Assembly (NCBI GenBank): GCA_964019155.1
Contig: CAXHSG010000177.1
Location: 1,054,001 to 1,118,000 of the forward strand
Source of the DNA: Osedax fenrisi
Taxonomy: Eukaryota; Annelida; Polychaeta; Sabellida; Siboglinidae
Direction: 5' to 3'
DNA: 64,000 nucleotides
The notes beneath the pieces were generated by a model. The model made no database searches. It was not told where the DNA came from and saw nothing but the letters and a program-made list of their open reading frames with translations. Position 1 is the first letter of the stretch. Each line of letters starts with the position of its first letter. Shown here piece after piece: positions 40,690 through 52,922 of this stretch. A program made the position numbers and the translations under genes.

Positions 40690-42597
40690 GTGTTAATGAT
40701 ACCATTAGTTATAAGTATAGCATGGGTGTTAATGATAGCATTAGTTTTAAGTATAGCATGGATGTTAATGATATCATTAGTTTTAATTATAACATGGGTG
40801 TTAATTATAGCATTAGTTTTAATGATAGCATGGGTGTTAATGATAGCATTAGTTTTAAGTATAGCATGGGTATTAATGATATCATTTGTTTTAAGTATAG
40901 CATGGGTGTTAATGATAGCTTTAGTTTTAAGTATAGCATGGGTGTTAATGATAGCATTAGTTTTAAGTATAGCATGGATGTTAATGATATCTTTAGTTTT
41001 AAGTATAGCATGGGTGTTAATGATATCATTAGTTTTAAGTATAGCATGGGTGTTAATGATAGCATTAGTTATAAGTATAGCATGAGTGTTAATGATAGCA
41101 TTAGTTTTAAGTATAGCATGGGTTTTAATGATAGCATTAGTTTTAAGTATAGCATGGATGTTAGTGATAGTATTAGTTTTAAGTATAGCATGGGTGTTAA
41201 TGATAGCATTAGTTATAAGTATAGCATGAGTGTTAATGATATAATTAGTTTTAAGTATAACATGGGATTTAATGATAGCATTAGTTTTAAGTTTAGCATG
41301 GGTGTCAATGATAGCATTAGTTTTAAGTATAGCATGGATGTTAATGATAGCATTAGTTTTAAGTATAGCATGGGTGTTAATGATAGTATTAGTTTTAAGT
41401 ATAGCCTGGGTTTTAATGATAGCTTTAGTTTTAAGTATAGCATATGTGTTAATGATAGCATTAGTTTTAATTATAACATGGGTGTTAATGATAGCATTAG
41501 TTTTAATGATAGCATGGGTGTTAATGATAGCATTAGTTTTAATGATAGCATTAGTTTTAAGTATAGCATGGGTTTTAATGATAGCATTAGTTTTAAGTAT
41601 AGCATGAGTATTAATGATAGCATTACTTTTAAGTATAGCATGGGTGTTAATGATAGCATTAGTTATAAGTATAGCATGGGTGTTAATGATAGCATTAGTT
41701 ATAAGTATAGCATGGGTGTTAATGATAGCATTAGTTTTTATGATAGCATTAGTTTTAAGTATAGCATGGGTATTAATGATAGCATTAGTATTAAGTATAG
41801 CATGGGTGTTAATGATAGCATTACTTTTAAGTATAACATGGATGTTAATGATAGCATCAGTTTTAAGTATAGCATGGGTGTTAATGATAACATTAGTTTT
41901 AATTATAACATAGGTGTTAATGATAGCATTAGTTTTAATGATAGCATGGGTGTTAATGATAGCATTAGTTTTAAGTATAGCATGGGTATTAATGATATCA
42001 TTTGTTTTAAGTATAGCATGGGTGTTAATGATAGCTTTAGTTTTAAGTATAGCATGGGTGTTAATGATAGCATTAGTTTTAAGTATAGCATGGATGTTAA
42101 TGATATCTTTAGTTTTAAGTATAGCATGGATGTTAATGATAGCATTAGTTTTAACTATAGCATGGGTGTTAATGATAGCATTAGTTTTAAGTATAGCATG
42201 GGTATTAATGATAGCATTAGTTTTAAGTATAGCATGGGTGTTAATGATATCATTAGTTTTAAGTATAGCATGGGTGTTAATGATAGCATTAGTTATAAGT
42301 ATAGCATGAGTGTTAATGATAGCATTAGTTTTAAGTATAGCATGGGTTTTAATGATAGCATTAGTTTTAAGTATAGCATGGATGTTAGTGATAGTATTAG
42401 TTTTAAGTATAGCATGGGTGTTAATGATAGCATTAGTTATAAGTATAGCATGAGTGTTAATGATATAATTAGTTTTAAGTATAACATGGGATTTAATGAT
42501 AGCATTAGTTTTAAGTTTAGCATGGGTGTCAATGATAGCATTAGTTTTAAGTATAGCATGGATGTTAATGATAGCATTAGTTTTAAGTATAGCATGG
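37450..42597 (+). repeat. 2,574-bp tandem pair (37450-40023 and 40024-42597)
   Basis: Two adjacent copies at a period of 2,574 bp (143 x 18, not a multiple of 36). AGCCTGGG at 38831 recurs at 41405. The left junction lies in the AGCTTTAGTTTTAAG unit that precedes AGCATATGTG. The right copy ends where GGTGTTAATGAAAG appears (about 42604), which returns to the 3.1/3.9-kb type of repeat. An odd multiple of 18 means this exchange paired an A half with a B half. Confidence 0.83.
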
Positions 42598-45240
42598 GTG
42601 TTAATGAAAGTATTAGTTTTAAGTATAGCATGGGTTTTAATGATAGCTTTAGTTTTAAGTATAGCATATGTGTTAATGATAGCATTAGTTTTAATTATAA
42701 CATGGGTGTTAATGATAGCATTAGTTTTAATGATAGCATGGGTATTAATGATAGCATTAGTTTTAATGATAGCATTAGTTTTAAGTATAGCATGGGTTTT
42801 AATGATAGCATTAGTTTTAAGTATAGCATGATTATTAATGATAGCATTACTTTTAAGTATAGCATGGGTGTTAATGATAGCATTAGTTATAAGTATAGCA
42901 TGGATGCTAATGATAGCATTAATTTCAAGTATAGCATGGATGTTAATGATAGCTTTAGTTTTAAATATAGCATGGATGTTAATGATAGTATTAGTTTTAA
43001 GTATAGCATGGGTGTTAATGATAGCATTAGTTATAAGTATAGCATGGGTGTTAATGATAGAATTAGTTTTAAGTATAACATGGGATTTAATGATAGCATT
43101 AGTTTTAAGTATAGCATGGGTGTCAATGATAGCTTTAGTTTTAAGTATAGCATGGGTGTTAATGATAGCATTAGTTTTAATTATAACATGGGTGTTAATG
43201 ATAGCATTAGTTTTAATGATAGCATGGGTGTTAATGATAGCATTAGTTTTTATGATAGAATTAGTTTTAAGTATAGCATGGGTATTAATGATAGCATTAG
43301 TATTAAGTATAGCATGGGTGTTAATGATAGCATTACTTTTAAGTATAACATGGATGTTAATGATAGCATCAGTTTTAAGTATAGCATGGGTGTTAATGAT
43401 AACATTAGTTTTAATTATAACATGGGTGTTAATGATAGCATTAGTTTTAATGATAGCATGGGTGTTAATGATAGCATTAGTTTTAAGTATAGCATGGGTG
43501 TCAATGATAGTATTAGTTTTAAGTATAGCATGGATGTTAGTGATAGTATTAGTTTTAAGTATAGCATGGATGTTAGTGATAGTATTAGTTTTAAGTATAG
43601 CATGGGTGTTAATGATACCATTAGTTATAAGTATAGCATGGGTGTTAATGATAGCATTAGTTTTAAGTATAGCATGGATGTTAATGATATCATTAGTTTT
43701 AATTATAGCATGGGTGTCAATGATAGCATTAGTTTTAAGTATAGCATGTATGTTAATGATAGCATTAGTTTTAAGTATATCATGGATGTTAATGATATCA
43801 TTAGTTTTAACTATAGCATGGGTGTTAATGATAGCATTAGTTTTAATTATAACATGGGTGTTAATGATAGCATTAGTTTTAATGATAGCATGGGTGTTAA
43901 TGATAGCATTAGTTTTAAGTATAACATGGATGTTAATGATAGCATTAGTTTTAAGTATAGTATGGGTGTTAATGATAACATTAGTTTTAATGATAGCATT
44001 AGTTCTAAGTATATCATGTATGTTAATGATAGCATTAGTTTTAAGTATAGCATGGGTATTAATGATATCATTAGTTTTAAGTATATCATGGATGTTAATG
44101 ATAGCATTAGTTTTAACTATAGCATGGGTGTTAATGATAGCATTAGTTTTAATTATAACATGGGTGTTAATGATAGCATTAGTTTTAATGAGAGCATGGG
44201 TTTTAATGATATAATTAGTTTTAATTATAATATGGGTGTTAATTATATCATTAGTTTTAATTATAGCATGGATGTTAATGATAGCATTAGTTTTAAGTAT
44301 AGCATGGGTGTTAATGATAGTATTAGTTTTAAGTATAGCATGGGTTTTAATGATAGCTTTAGTTTTAAGTATAGCATATGTGTTAATGATAGCATTAGTT
44401 TTAATTATAACATGGGTGTTAATGATAGCATTAGTTTTAATGATAGCATGGGTGTTAATGATAGCATTAGTTTTAATGATAGCATTAGTTTTAAGTATAG
44501 CATGGGTTTTAATGATACCATTAGTTATAAGTATAGCATGGGTGTTAATGATAGCATTAGTTTTAAGTATAGCATGGATGTTAATGATATCATTAGTTTT
44601 AATTATAACATGGGTGTTAATTATAGCATTAGTTTTAATGATAGCATGGGTGTTAATGATAGCATTAGTTTTAAGTATAGCATGGGTATTAATGGTATCA
44701 TTTGTTTTAAGTATAGCATGGGTGTTAATGATAGCATTAGTATTAAGTATAGCATGGGTGTTAATGATAGCATTACTTTTAAGTATAACATGGATGTTAA
44801 TGATAGCATCAGTTTTAAGTATAGCATGGGTGTTAATGATAGCATTAGTTTTAATGATAGCATGGGTGTTAATGATAGCATGGGTATTAATGATAGCATT
44901 AGTATTAAGTATAGCATGGGTGTTAATGATAGCATTACTTTTAAGTATAGCATGGGTGTTAATGATAACATTAGTTTTAATTATAACATGGGTGTTAATG
45001 ATAGCATTAGTTTTAATGATAGCATGGGTGTTAATGATAGCATTAGTTTTAAGTATAGCATGGGTATTAATGATACCATTAGTTATAAGTATAGCATGGA
45101 TGTTAGTGATAGTATTAGTTTTAAGTATAGCATGGATGTTAGTGATAGTATTAGTTTTAAGTATAGCATGGGTGTTAATGATACCATTAGTTATAAGTAT
45201 AGCATGTATGTTAATGATAGCATTAGTTGTAAGTATAGCA
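42598..45240 (+). repeat. 3.1/3.9-kb higher-order repeat, copy D
   Basis: This matches copy C at offset 15,694 bp and copy B at offset about 19,564 bp. Markers are GGATGCTAATG at 42900, GGTATCATTTG at 44694 and an A-A doublet at 44862. Unlike copy C it continues through the right-hand part seen in copies A and B, so its source was not the truncated copy C alone. It has lost 36 bp near 43.76 kb. Confidence 0.78.
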
Positions 45241-45619
45241 TGGGTATTAATGATAGCATTAATTTTAAGTATATCATGGATGTTAATGATATCATTAGTT
45301 TTAACTATAGCATGGGTGTTAATGATAGCATTAGTTTTAATTATAACATGGGTGTTAATGATAGCATTAGTTTTAATGATAGCATGGGTGTTAATGATAG
45401 CATTAGTTTTAAGTATAGTATGGGTGTTAATGATAACATTAGTTTTAATGATAGCATTAGTTCTAAGTATATCATGTATGTTAATGATAGCATTAGTTTT
45501 AAGTATAGCATGGGTATTAATGATATCATTAGTTTTAAGTATATCATGGATGTTAATGATAGCATTAGTTTTAACTATAGCATGGGTGTTAATGATAGCA
45601 TTAGTTTTAATTATAACAT
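45241..45619 (+). repeat. Partial repeat of 43.78-44.2 kb
   Basis: This repeats the end of the preceding block at offset 1,458 bp (81 x 18), including the TTAATGAGAG unit (here AGAGGATGG at about 45650). No gene is seen. Confidence 0.7.
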
Positions 45620-47589
45620 GGGTGTTAATGATAGCATTAGTTTTAATGAGAGGATGGGTGTTAATGATATAATTAGTTTTAATTATAATATGGGTGTTAA
45701 TTATATCATTAGTTTTAATGATAGCATGGGTGTTAATGATAGCATTAGTTTTAAGTATAGCATGGGTATTAATGATATCATTAGTTTTAATTATAACATG
45801 GGTGTTAATTATAGCATTAGTTTTAATGATAGCATGGGTGTTAATGATAGCATTAGTTTTAAGTATAGCATGGGTATTAATGATACCATTAGTTATAAGT
45901 ATAGCATGGGTGTTAATGATAGCGTTAGTTTTAAGTATAGCATGGATGTTAATGATATCATTAGTTTTAATTATAACATGGGTGTTAATTATAGCATTAG
46001 ATTTAATGATAGCATGAATGTTAATGATAGCATTAGTTTTAACTATAGCATGGGTGTTAATGATAGCATTAGTTTTAATTATAGCATGGATGTTAATGAT
46101 AGCATTAGTTTTAAGTATAGCATGGGTGTTAATGATAGTATTAGTTTTAAGTATAGCATGGGTTTTAATGATAGCTTTAGTTTTAAGTATAGCATATGTG
46201 TTAATGATAGCATTAGTTTTAATTATAACATGGGTGTTAATGATAGCATTAGTTTTAATGATAGCATGGGTGTTAATGATAGCATTAGTTTTAATGATAG
46301 CATTAGTTTTAAGTATAGCATGGGTTTTAATGATACCATTAGTTATAAGTATAGCATGGGTGTTAATGATAGCATTAGTTTTAAGTATAGCATGGATGTT
46401 AATGATATCATTAGTTTTAATTATAACATGGGTGTTAATTATAGCATTAGTTTTAATGATAGCATGGGTGTTAATGATAGCATTAGTTTTAAGTATAGCA
46501 TGGGTATTAATGGTATCATTTGTTTTAAGTATAGCATGGGTGTTAATGATAACATTAGTTTTAATGATAGAATTAGTTCTAAGTATATCATGTATGTTAA
46601 TGATAGCATTAGTTTTAAGTATAGCATGGGTGTTAATGATATCATTAGTTTTAAGTATATCATGGATGTTAATGATAGCATTAGTTTTAATGAGAGCATG
46701 GGTGTTAATGATATAATTAGTTTTAATTATAATATGGGTGTTAATTATATCATTAGTTTTAATGATAGCATGGGTGTTAATGATAGCATTAGTTTTAAGT
46801 ATAGCATGGGTATTAATGATATCATTAGTTTTAATTATAACATGGGTGTTAATTATAGCATTAGTTTTAATGATAGCATGGGTGTTAATGATAGCATTAG
46901 TTTTAAGTATAGCATGGGTATTAATGATACCATTAGTTATAAGTATAGCATGGGTGTTAATGATAGCATTAGTTTTAAGTATAGCATGGATGTTAATGAT
47001 ATCATTAGTTTTAATTATAACATGGGTGTTAATTATAGCATTAGTTTTAATGATAGCATGAATGTTAATGATAGCATTAGTTTTAACTATAGCATGGGTG
47101 TTAATGATAGCATTAGTTTTAATTATAGCATGGATGTTAATGATAGCATTAGTTTTAAGTATAGCATGGGTGTTAATGATAGTATTAGTTTTAAGTATAG
47201 CATGGGTTTTAATGATAGCTTTAGTTTTAAGTATAGCATATGTGTTAATGATAGCATTAGTTTTAATTATAACATGGGTGTTAATGATAGCATTAGTTTT
47301 AATGATAGCATGGGTGTTAATGATAGCATTAGTTTTAATGATAGCATTAGTTTTAAGTATAGCATGGGTTTTAATGATACCATTAGTTATAAGTATAGCA
47401 TGGGTGTTAATGATAGCATTAGTTTTAAGTATAGCATGGATGTTAATGATATCATTAGTTTTAATTATAACATGGGTGTTAATTATAGCATTAGTTTTAA
47501 TGATAGCATGGGTGTTAATGATAGCATTAGTTTTAAGTATAGCATGGGTATTAATGGTATCATTTGTTTTAAGTATAGCATGGGTGTTA
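45620..47589 (+). repeat. 1,044-bp higher-order pair (45620-46545 and 46664-47589)
   Basis: Two stretches of about 925 bp match at an offset of 1,044 bp (29 x 36). Shared markers are TTAATGAGAG, ATAATATGGG, GCATGAATG (about 46015 and 47059) and GGTATCATTTG (46512 and 47556). The 118 bp between them (46546-46663) carries the TAGTTCTAAGTATATC variant and is not repeated. One copy has a rare CpG (AGCGTTAG) at 45923. Confidence 0.8.
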
Positions 47590-49020
47590 ATGATAGCTTT
47601 AGTTTTAAGTATAGCATGGGTGTTAATGATAGCATTAGTTATAAGTATAGCATGAGTGTTAATGATATAATTAGTTTTAAGTATAACATGGGATTTAATG
47701 ATAGCATTAGTTTTAAGTTTAGCATGGGTGTCAATGATAGCATTAGTTTTAAGTATAGCATGGATGTTAATGATAGCATTAATTTTAAGTATAGCATGGG
47801 TGTTAATGATAGTATTAGTTTTAAGTATAGCATGGGTTTTAATGATAGCTTTAGTTTTAAGTATAGCATATGTGTTAATGATAGCATTAGTTTTAATTAT
47901 AACATGGGTGTTAATGATAGCATTAGTTTTAATGATAGCATGGGTGTTAATGATAGCATTAGTTTTAATGATAGCATTAGTTTTAAGTATAGCATGGGTT
48001 TTAATGATAGCATTAGTTTTAAGTATAGCATGAGTATTAATGATAGCATTACTTTTAAGTATAGCATGGGTGTTAATGATAGCATTAGTTTTAAGTATAG
48101 CATGGATGTTAATGATAGCTTTAGTTTTAAGTATAGCATGGATGTTAATGATAGCATTAGTTTTAACTATAGCATGAGTGTTAATAATAGCATTAGTTTT
48201 AAGTATAGCATGGATGTTAATGATATCATTAGTTTTAATTATAACCAAGGTGTTAATTATAGCATTAGTTTTAATGATATCATGGGTGTTAATGATAGCA
48301 TTAGTTTTAAGTATAGCATGGGTATTAATGATATCATTTGTTTTAAGTATAGCATGGGTGTTAATGATAGCTTTAGTTTTAAGTATAGCATGGGTGTTAA
48401 TGATAGCATTAGTTTTAAGTATAGCATGGATGTTAATGATATCTTTAGTTTAAATATAGCATGGATGTTAATGATAGCATTAGTTTTAACTATAGCATGG
48501 GTGTTAATGATAGCATTAGTTTTAAGTATAGCATGGGTATTAATGATAGCATTAGTTTTAAGTATAGCATGGGTGTTAATGATATCATTAGTTTTAAGTA
48601 TAGCATGGGTGTTAATGATAGCATTAGTTTTAAGTATAGCATGGATGTTAGTGATAGTATTAGTTTTAAGTATAGCATGGGTGTTAATGATAGCATTAGT
48701 TATAAGTATAGCATGAGTGTTAATGATATAATTAGTTTTAAGTATAGCATGGATGTTAATGATAGCATTAGTTTTAAGTATAGCATGGGTGTTAATGATA
48801 GTATTAGTTTTAAGTATAGCATGGGTTTTAATGATAGTTTAGTTTTAAGTATAGCATATGTGTTAATGATAGCATTAGTTTTAATTATAACATGGGTGTT
48901 AATGATAGCATTAGTTTTAATGATAGCATGGGTGTTAATGATAGCATTAGTTTTAATGATAGCATTAGTTTTAAGTATAGCATGGGTTTTAATGATAGCA
49001 TTAGTTTTAAGTATAGCATG
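47590..49020 (+). repeat. Array with two private 1-bp deletions
   Basis: The first part (about 47.63-48.2 kb) matches 16.13-16.7 kb. ATAACCAAGG at about 48241 replaces the usual ATAACATGG. Single-base deletions at about 48447 (TAGTTTAAATATAGC) and 48838 (GATAGTTTAG) shift all frames and are not shared with any other copy, so they are recent mutations or sequencing errors. Confidence 0.75.
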
Positions 49021-49452
49021 AGTATTAATGATAGCATTACTTTTAAGTATAGCATGGGTGTTAATGATAGCATTAGTTATAAGTATAGCATGGATGCTAA
49101 TGATAGCATTAATTTCAAGTATAGCATGGATGTTAATGATAGCTTTAGTTTTAAATATAGCATGGATGTTAATGATAGTATTAGTTTTAAGTATAGCATG
49201 GGTGTTAATGATAGCATTAGTTATAAGTATAGCATGAGTATTAATGATAGCATTACTTTTAAGTATAGCATGGGTGTTAATGATAGCATTAGTTATAAGT
49301 ATAGCATGGATGCTAATGATAGCATTAATTTCAAGTATAGCATGGATGTTAATGATAGCTTTAGTTTTAAATATAGCATGGATGTTAATGATAGTATTAG
49401 TTTTAAGTATAGCATGGGTGTTAATGATAGCATTAGTTATAAGTATAGCATG
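49021..49452 (+). repeat. 216-bp tandem duplication (6 units)
   Basis: Bases 49021-49236 are repeated as 49237-49452. Each copy carries the GGATGCTAATG and ATTAATTTCAAG unit (49090 and 49306) and a TTTAAATATAGC half. The copies look essentially identical by eye, suggesting a recent event. Confidence 0.85.
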
Positions 49453-50133
49453 GGTGTTAATGATAGCATTAGTTTTAATTATAACATGGGTGTTAATGAT
49501 AGCATTAATTTTAATGATAGCATTAGTTTTAAGTATAGCATGGGTATTAATGATAGCATTAGTATTAAGTATAGCATGGGTGTTAATTATAGCATTACTT
49601 TTAAGTATAACATGGATGTTAATGATAGCATCAGTTTTAAGTATAGCATGGGTGTTAATGATAACATTAGTTTTAATTATAACATGGGTGTTAATGATAG
49701 CATTAGTTTTAATGATAGCATGGGTGTTAATGATAGCATTAGTTTTAAGTATAGCATGGGTGTTAATGATATCATTAGTTTTAAGTATAGCATGGGTGTT
49801 AATAATAGCATTAGTTATAAGTATAGCATGAGTGTTAATGATAGCATTAGTTTTAAGTATAGCATGGGTTTTAATGATAGCATTATTTTTAAGTATAGCA
49901 TGGGTGTCAATGATAGTATTAGTTTTAAGTATAGCATGGATGTTAGTGATAGTATTAGTTTTAAGTATAGCATGGGTGTTAATGATAGCATTAGTTTTAA
50001 GTATAGCATGGATGTTAATGATATAATTAGTTTTAATTATAATATGGGTGTTAATTATATCATTAGTTTTAATGATAGCATGGGTGTTAATGATAGCATT
50101 AGTTTTAAGTATAGCATGGGTATTAATGATATC
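49453..50133 (+). repeat. Array between the 216-bp pair and the 50-55 kb repeats
   Basis: This is 36-bp array with AGCATCAGTTTTAAG and ATTATTTTTAAG variants, similar to 51.2-52.1 and 54.0-54.6 kb. No gene is seen. Confidence 0.7.
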
Positions 50134-52922
50134 ATTAGTTTAATTATAACATGGGTGTTAATTATAGCATTAGTTTTAATGATAGCATGGGTGTTAATGA
50201 TAGCATTAGTTTTAAGTATAGCATGGGTGTTAATGATACCATTAGTTATAAGTATAGCATGGGTGTTAATGATAGCATTAGTTTTAAGTATAGCATGGAT
50301 GTTAATGATATCATTAGTTTTAATTATAACATGGGTGTTAATTATAGCATTAGTTTTAATGATAGCATGGGTGTTAATGATAGCATTAGTTTTAAGTATA
50401 GCATGGGTATTAATGGTATCATTTGTTTTAAGTATAGCATGGGTTTTAATGATAGCTTTAGTTTTAAGTATAGCATGGGTGTTAATGATAGCATTAGTTT
50501 TAAGTATAGCATGGATGTTAATGATAGCTTTAGTTTTAAGTATAGCATGGATGTTAATGATAGCATTAGTTTTAACTATAGCATGGGTGTTAATGATAGC
50601 ATTAGTTTTAATTATAACATGGGTGTTAATGATACCATTAGTTTTAATGATAGCATGGGTGTTAATGATAACATTAGTTTTAATGATAGCATTAGTTCTA
50701 AGTATATCATGTATGTTAATGATAGCATTAGTTTTAAGTATAGCATGGGTATTAATGATATTATTAGTTTTAAGTATATCATGGATGTTAATGATAGCAT
50801 TAGTTTTAACTATAGCATGGGTGTTAATGATAGCATTATTTATAAGTATAGCATGGATGCTAATGATAGCATTAATTTCAAGTATAGCATGGATGTTAAT
50901 GATAGCTTTAGTTTTAAATATAGCATGGATGTTAATGATAGTATTAGTTTTAAGTATAGCATGGGTGTTAATGATAGCATTAGTTATAAGTATAGCATGG
51001 GTGTTAATGATAGCATTAGTTTTAAGTATAACATGGGATTTAATGATAGCATTAGTTTTAAGTATAGCATGGGTGTCAATGATAGCTTTAGTTTTACGTA
51101 TAGCATGGGTGTTAATGATAGCATTAGTTTTAATTATAACATGGGTGTTAATGATAGCATTAATTTTAATGATAGCATGGATGTTAATGATAGCATTAGT
51201 TTTAACTATAGCATGGATGTTAATGATAACATTACTTTTAAGTATAACATGGATGTTAATGATAGCATCAGTTTTAAGTATAGCATGGGTGTTAATGATA
51301 ACATTAGTTTTAATTATAACATGGGTGTTAATGATAGCATTAGTTTTAATGATAGCATGGGTGTTAATGATAGCATTATTTTTAAGTATAGCATGGGTGT
51401 TAATGATATCATTAGTTTTAAGTATAGCATGGGTGTTAATAATAGCATTAGTTATAAGTATAGCATGAGTGTTAATGATAGCATTAGTTTTAAGTATAGC
51501 ATGGGTTTTAATGATAGCATTATTTTTAAGTATAGCATGGGTGTCAATGATAGTATTAGTTTTAAGTATAGCATGGATGTTAGTGATAGTATTAGTTTTA
51601 AGTATAGCATGGGTGTTAATGATACCATTAGTTATAAGTATAGCATGGGTGTTAATGATAGCATTAGTTTTAAGTATAGCATGGGTGTTAATGATAGTAT
51701 TAGTTTTAAGTATAGCATGGGTTTTAATGATAGCTTTAGTTTTAAGTATAGCATATGTGTTAATGATAGCATTAGTTTTAATTATAACATGGGTGTTAAT
51801 GATAGCATTAGTTTTAATGATAGCATGGGTGTTAATGATAGCATTAGTTTTAATGATAGCATTAGTTTTAAGTATAGCATGGGTTTTAATGATAGCATTA
51901 GTTTTAAGTATAGCATGAGTATTAATGATAGCATTACTTTTAAGTATAGCATGGGTGTTAATGATAGCATTAGTTATAAGTATAGCATGGATGCTAATGA
52001 TAGCATTAATTTCAAGTATAGCATGGATGTTAATGATAGCTTTAGTTTTAAATATAGCATGGATGTTAATGATAGCATTAGTTTTAAGTATAACATGGGA
52101 TTTAATGATAGCATTAGTTTTAAGTATAGCATGGGTGTCAATGATAGCTTTAGTTTTAAGTATAGCATGGGTGTTAATGATAGCATTAGTTTTAATTATA
52201 ACATGGGTGTTAATGATAGCATTAATTTTAATGATAGCATGGGTGTTAATGATAGCATTAGTTTTTATGATAGCATTAGTTTTAAGTATAGCATGGGTAT
52301 TAATGATAGCATTAGTATTAAGTATAGCATGGGTGTTAATGATAGCATTACTTTTAAGTATAACATGGATGTTAATGATAGCATCAGTTTTAAGTATAGC
52401 ATGGGTGTTAATGATAACATTAGTTTTAATTATAACATGGGTGTTAATGATAGCATTAGTTTTAATGATAGCATGGGTGTTAATGATAGCATTAGTTTTA
52501 AGTATAGCATGGGTGTTAATGATATCATTAGTTTTAAGTATAGCATGGGTGTTAATAATAGCATTAGTTATAAGTATAGCATGAGTGTTAATGATAGCAT
52601 TAGTTTTAAGTATAGCATGGGTTTTAATGATAGCATTATTTTTAAGTATAGCATGGGTGTCAATGATAGTATTAGTTTTAAGTATAGCATGGATGTTAGT
52701 GATAGTATTAGTTTTAAGTATAGCATGGGTGTTAATGATACCATTAGTTATAAGTATAGCATGGGTGTTAATGATAGTATTAGTTTTAAGTATAGCATGG
52801 ATGTTAATGATATAATTAGTTTTAATTATAATATGGGTGTTAATTATATCATTAGTTTTAATGATAGCATGGGTGTTAATGATAGCATTAGTTTTAAGTA
52901 TAGCATGGGTATTAATGATATC
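50134..52922 (+). repeat. 50-55 kb higher-order repeat, copy 1
   Basis: This begins at a 1-bp deletion (ATTAGTTTAATTATAAC) that is shared by the starts of copies 2 and 3 (52923 and 54614). The spacings, corrected for the deletion, are 155 x 18 and 94 x 18. It contains GGTATCATTTG at 50415, the GGATGCTAATG unit twice (50853 and 51987) and a rare CpG in TTTTACGTAT at 51097. An internal 1.1-kb repeat (about 51469 and 52585, offset 1,116) makes it longer than copy 2. Confidence 0.78.

Larger units (their letters stand above)
29097..45240 (+). repeat. Megablock copy 2 (about 16.1 kb)
   Basis: This is the partner of 13582-29096. It has the 505-bp block twice, about 180 extra bases near 30.45-30.65 kb, and a centre consisting of a 4,356-bp tandem pair and an overlapping 2,574-bp pair instead of the 3.1/3.9-kb repeats. 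Its right part (about 42.6-45.2 kb) matches both 26.9-29.0 kb and 23.0-25.7 kb. From 30408 to about 48447 there is no length change that is not a multiple of 18 bp, the longest such run in the window. Confidence 0.65.
30408..48716 (+). other. Very long open frame, judged non-coding
   Basis: An ATG-started frame of 6,102 codons runs here, in-phase with the repeat (MGVNDSISFKYS type) to about 48447 and shifted after a 1-bp deletion. A minus-strand frame of 5,978 codons overlaps most of it. I do not call either a gene. The unit is 12 codons and its consensus lacks stops in four of six frames, so any copy number stays open. Variants between units change the amino acid far more often than not (G/D, V/I/F, S/I/T/N, I/F, F/Y/S, K/N), with no sign of protein-level constraint. 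Similar frames elsewhere are broken and rotated by 1-bp deletions. No splice, promoter or poly(A) context is visible. Confidence 0.85.

Noticed and set aside
30312..48248. Minus-strand 5,978-codon frame as a gene
   Set aside because: It is the reverse complement of the same repeat (AILKTNAIINTH per unit), with no non-repetitive N- or C-terminal domain and no regulatory context.
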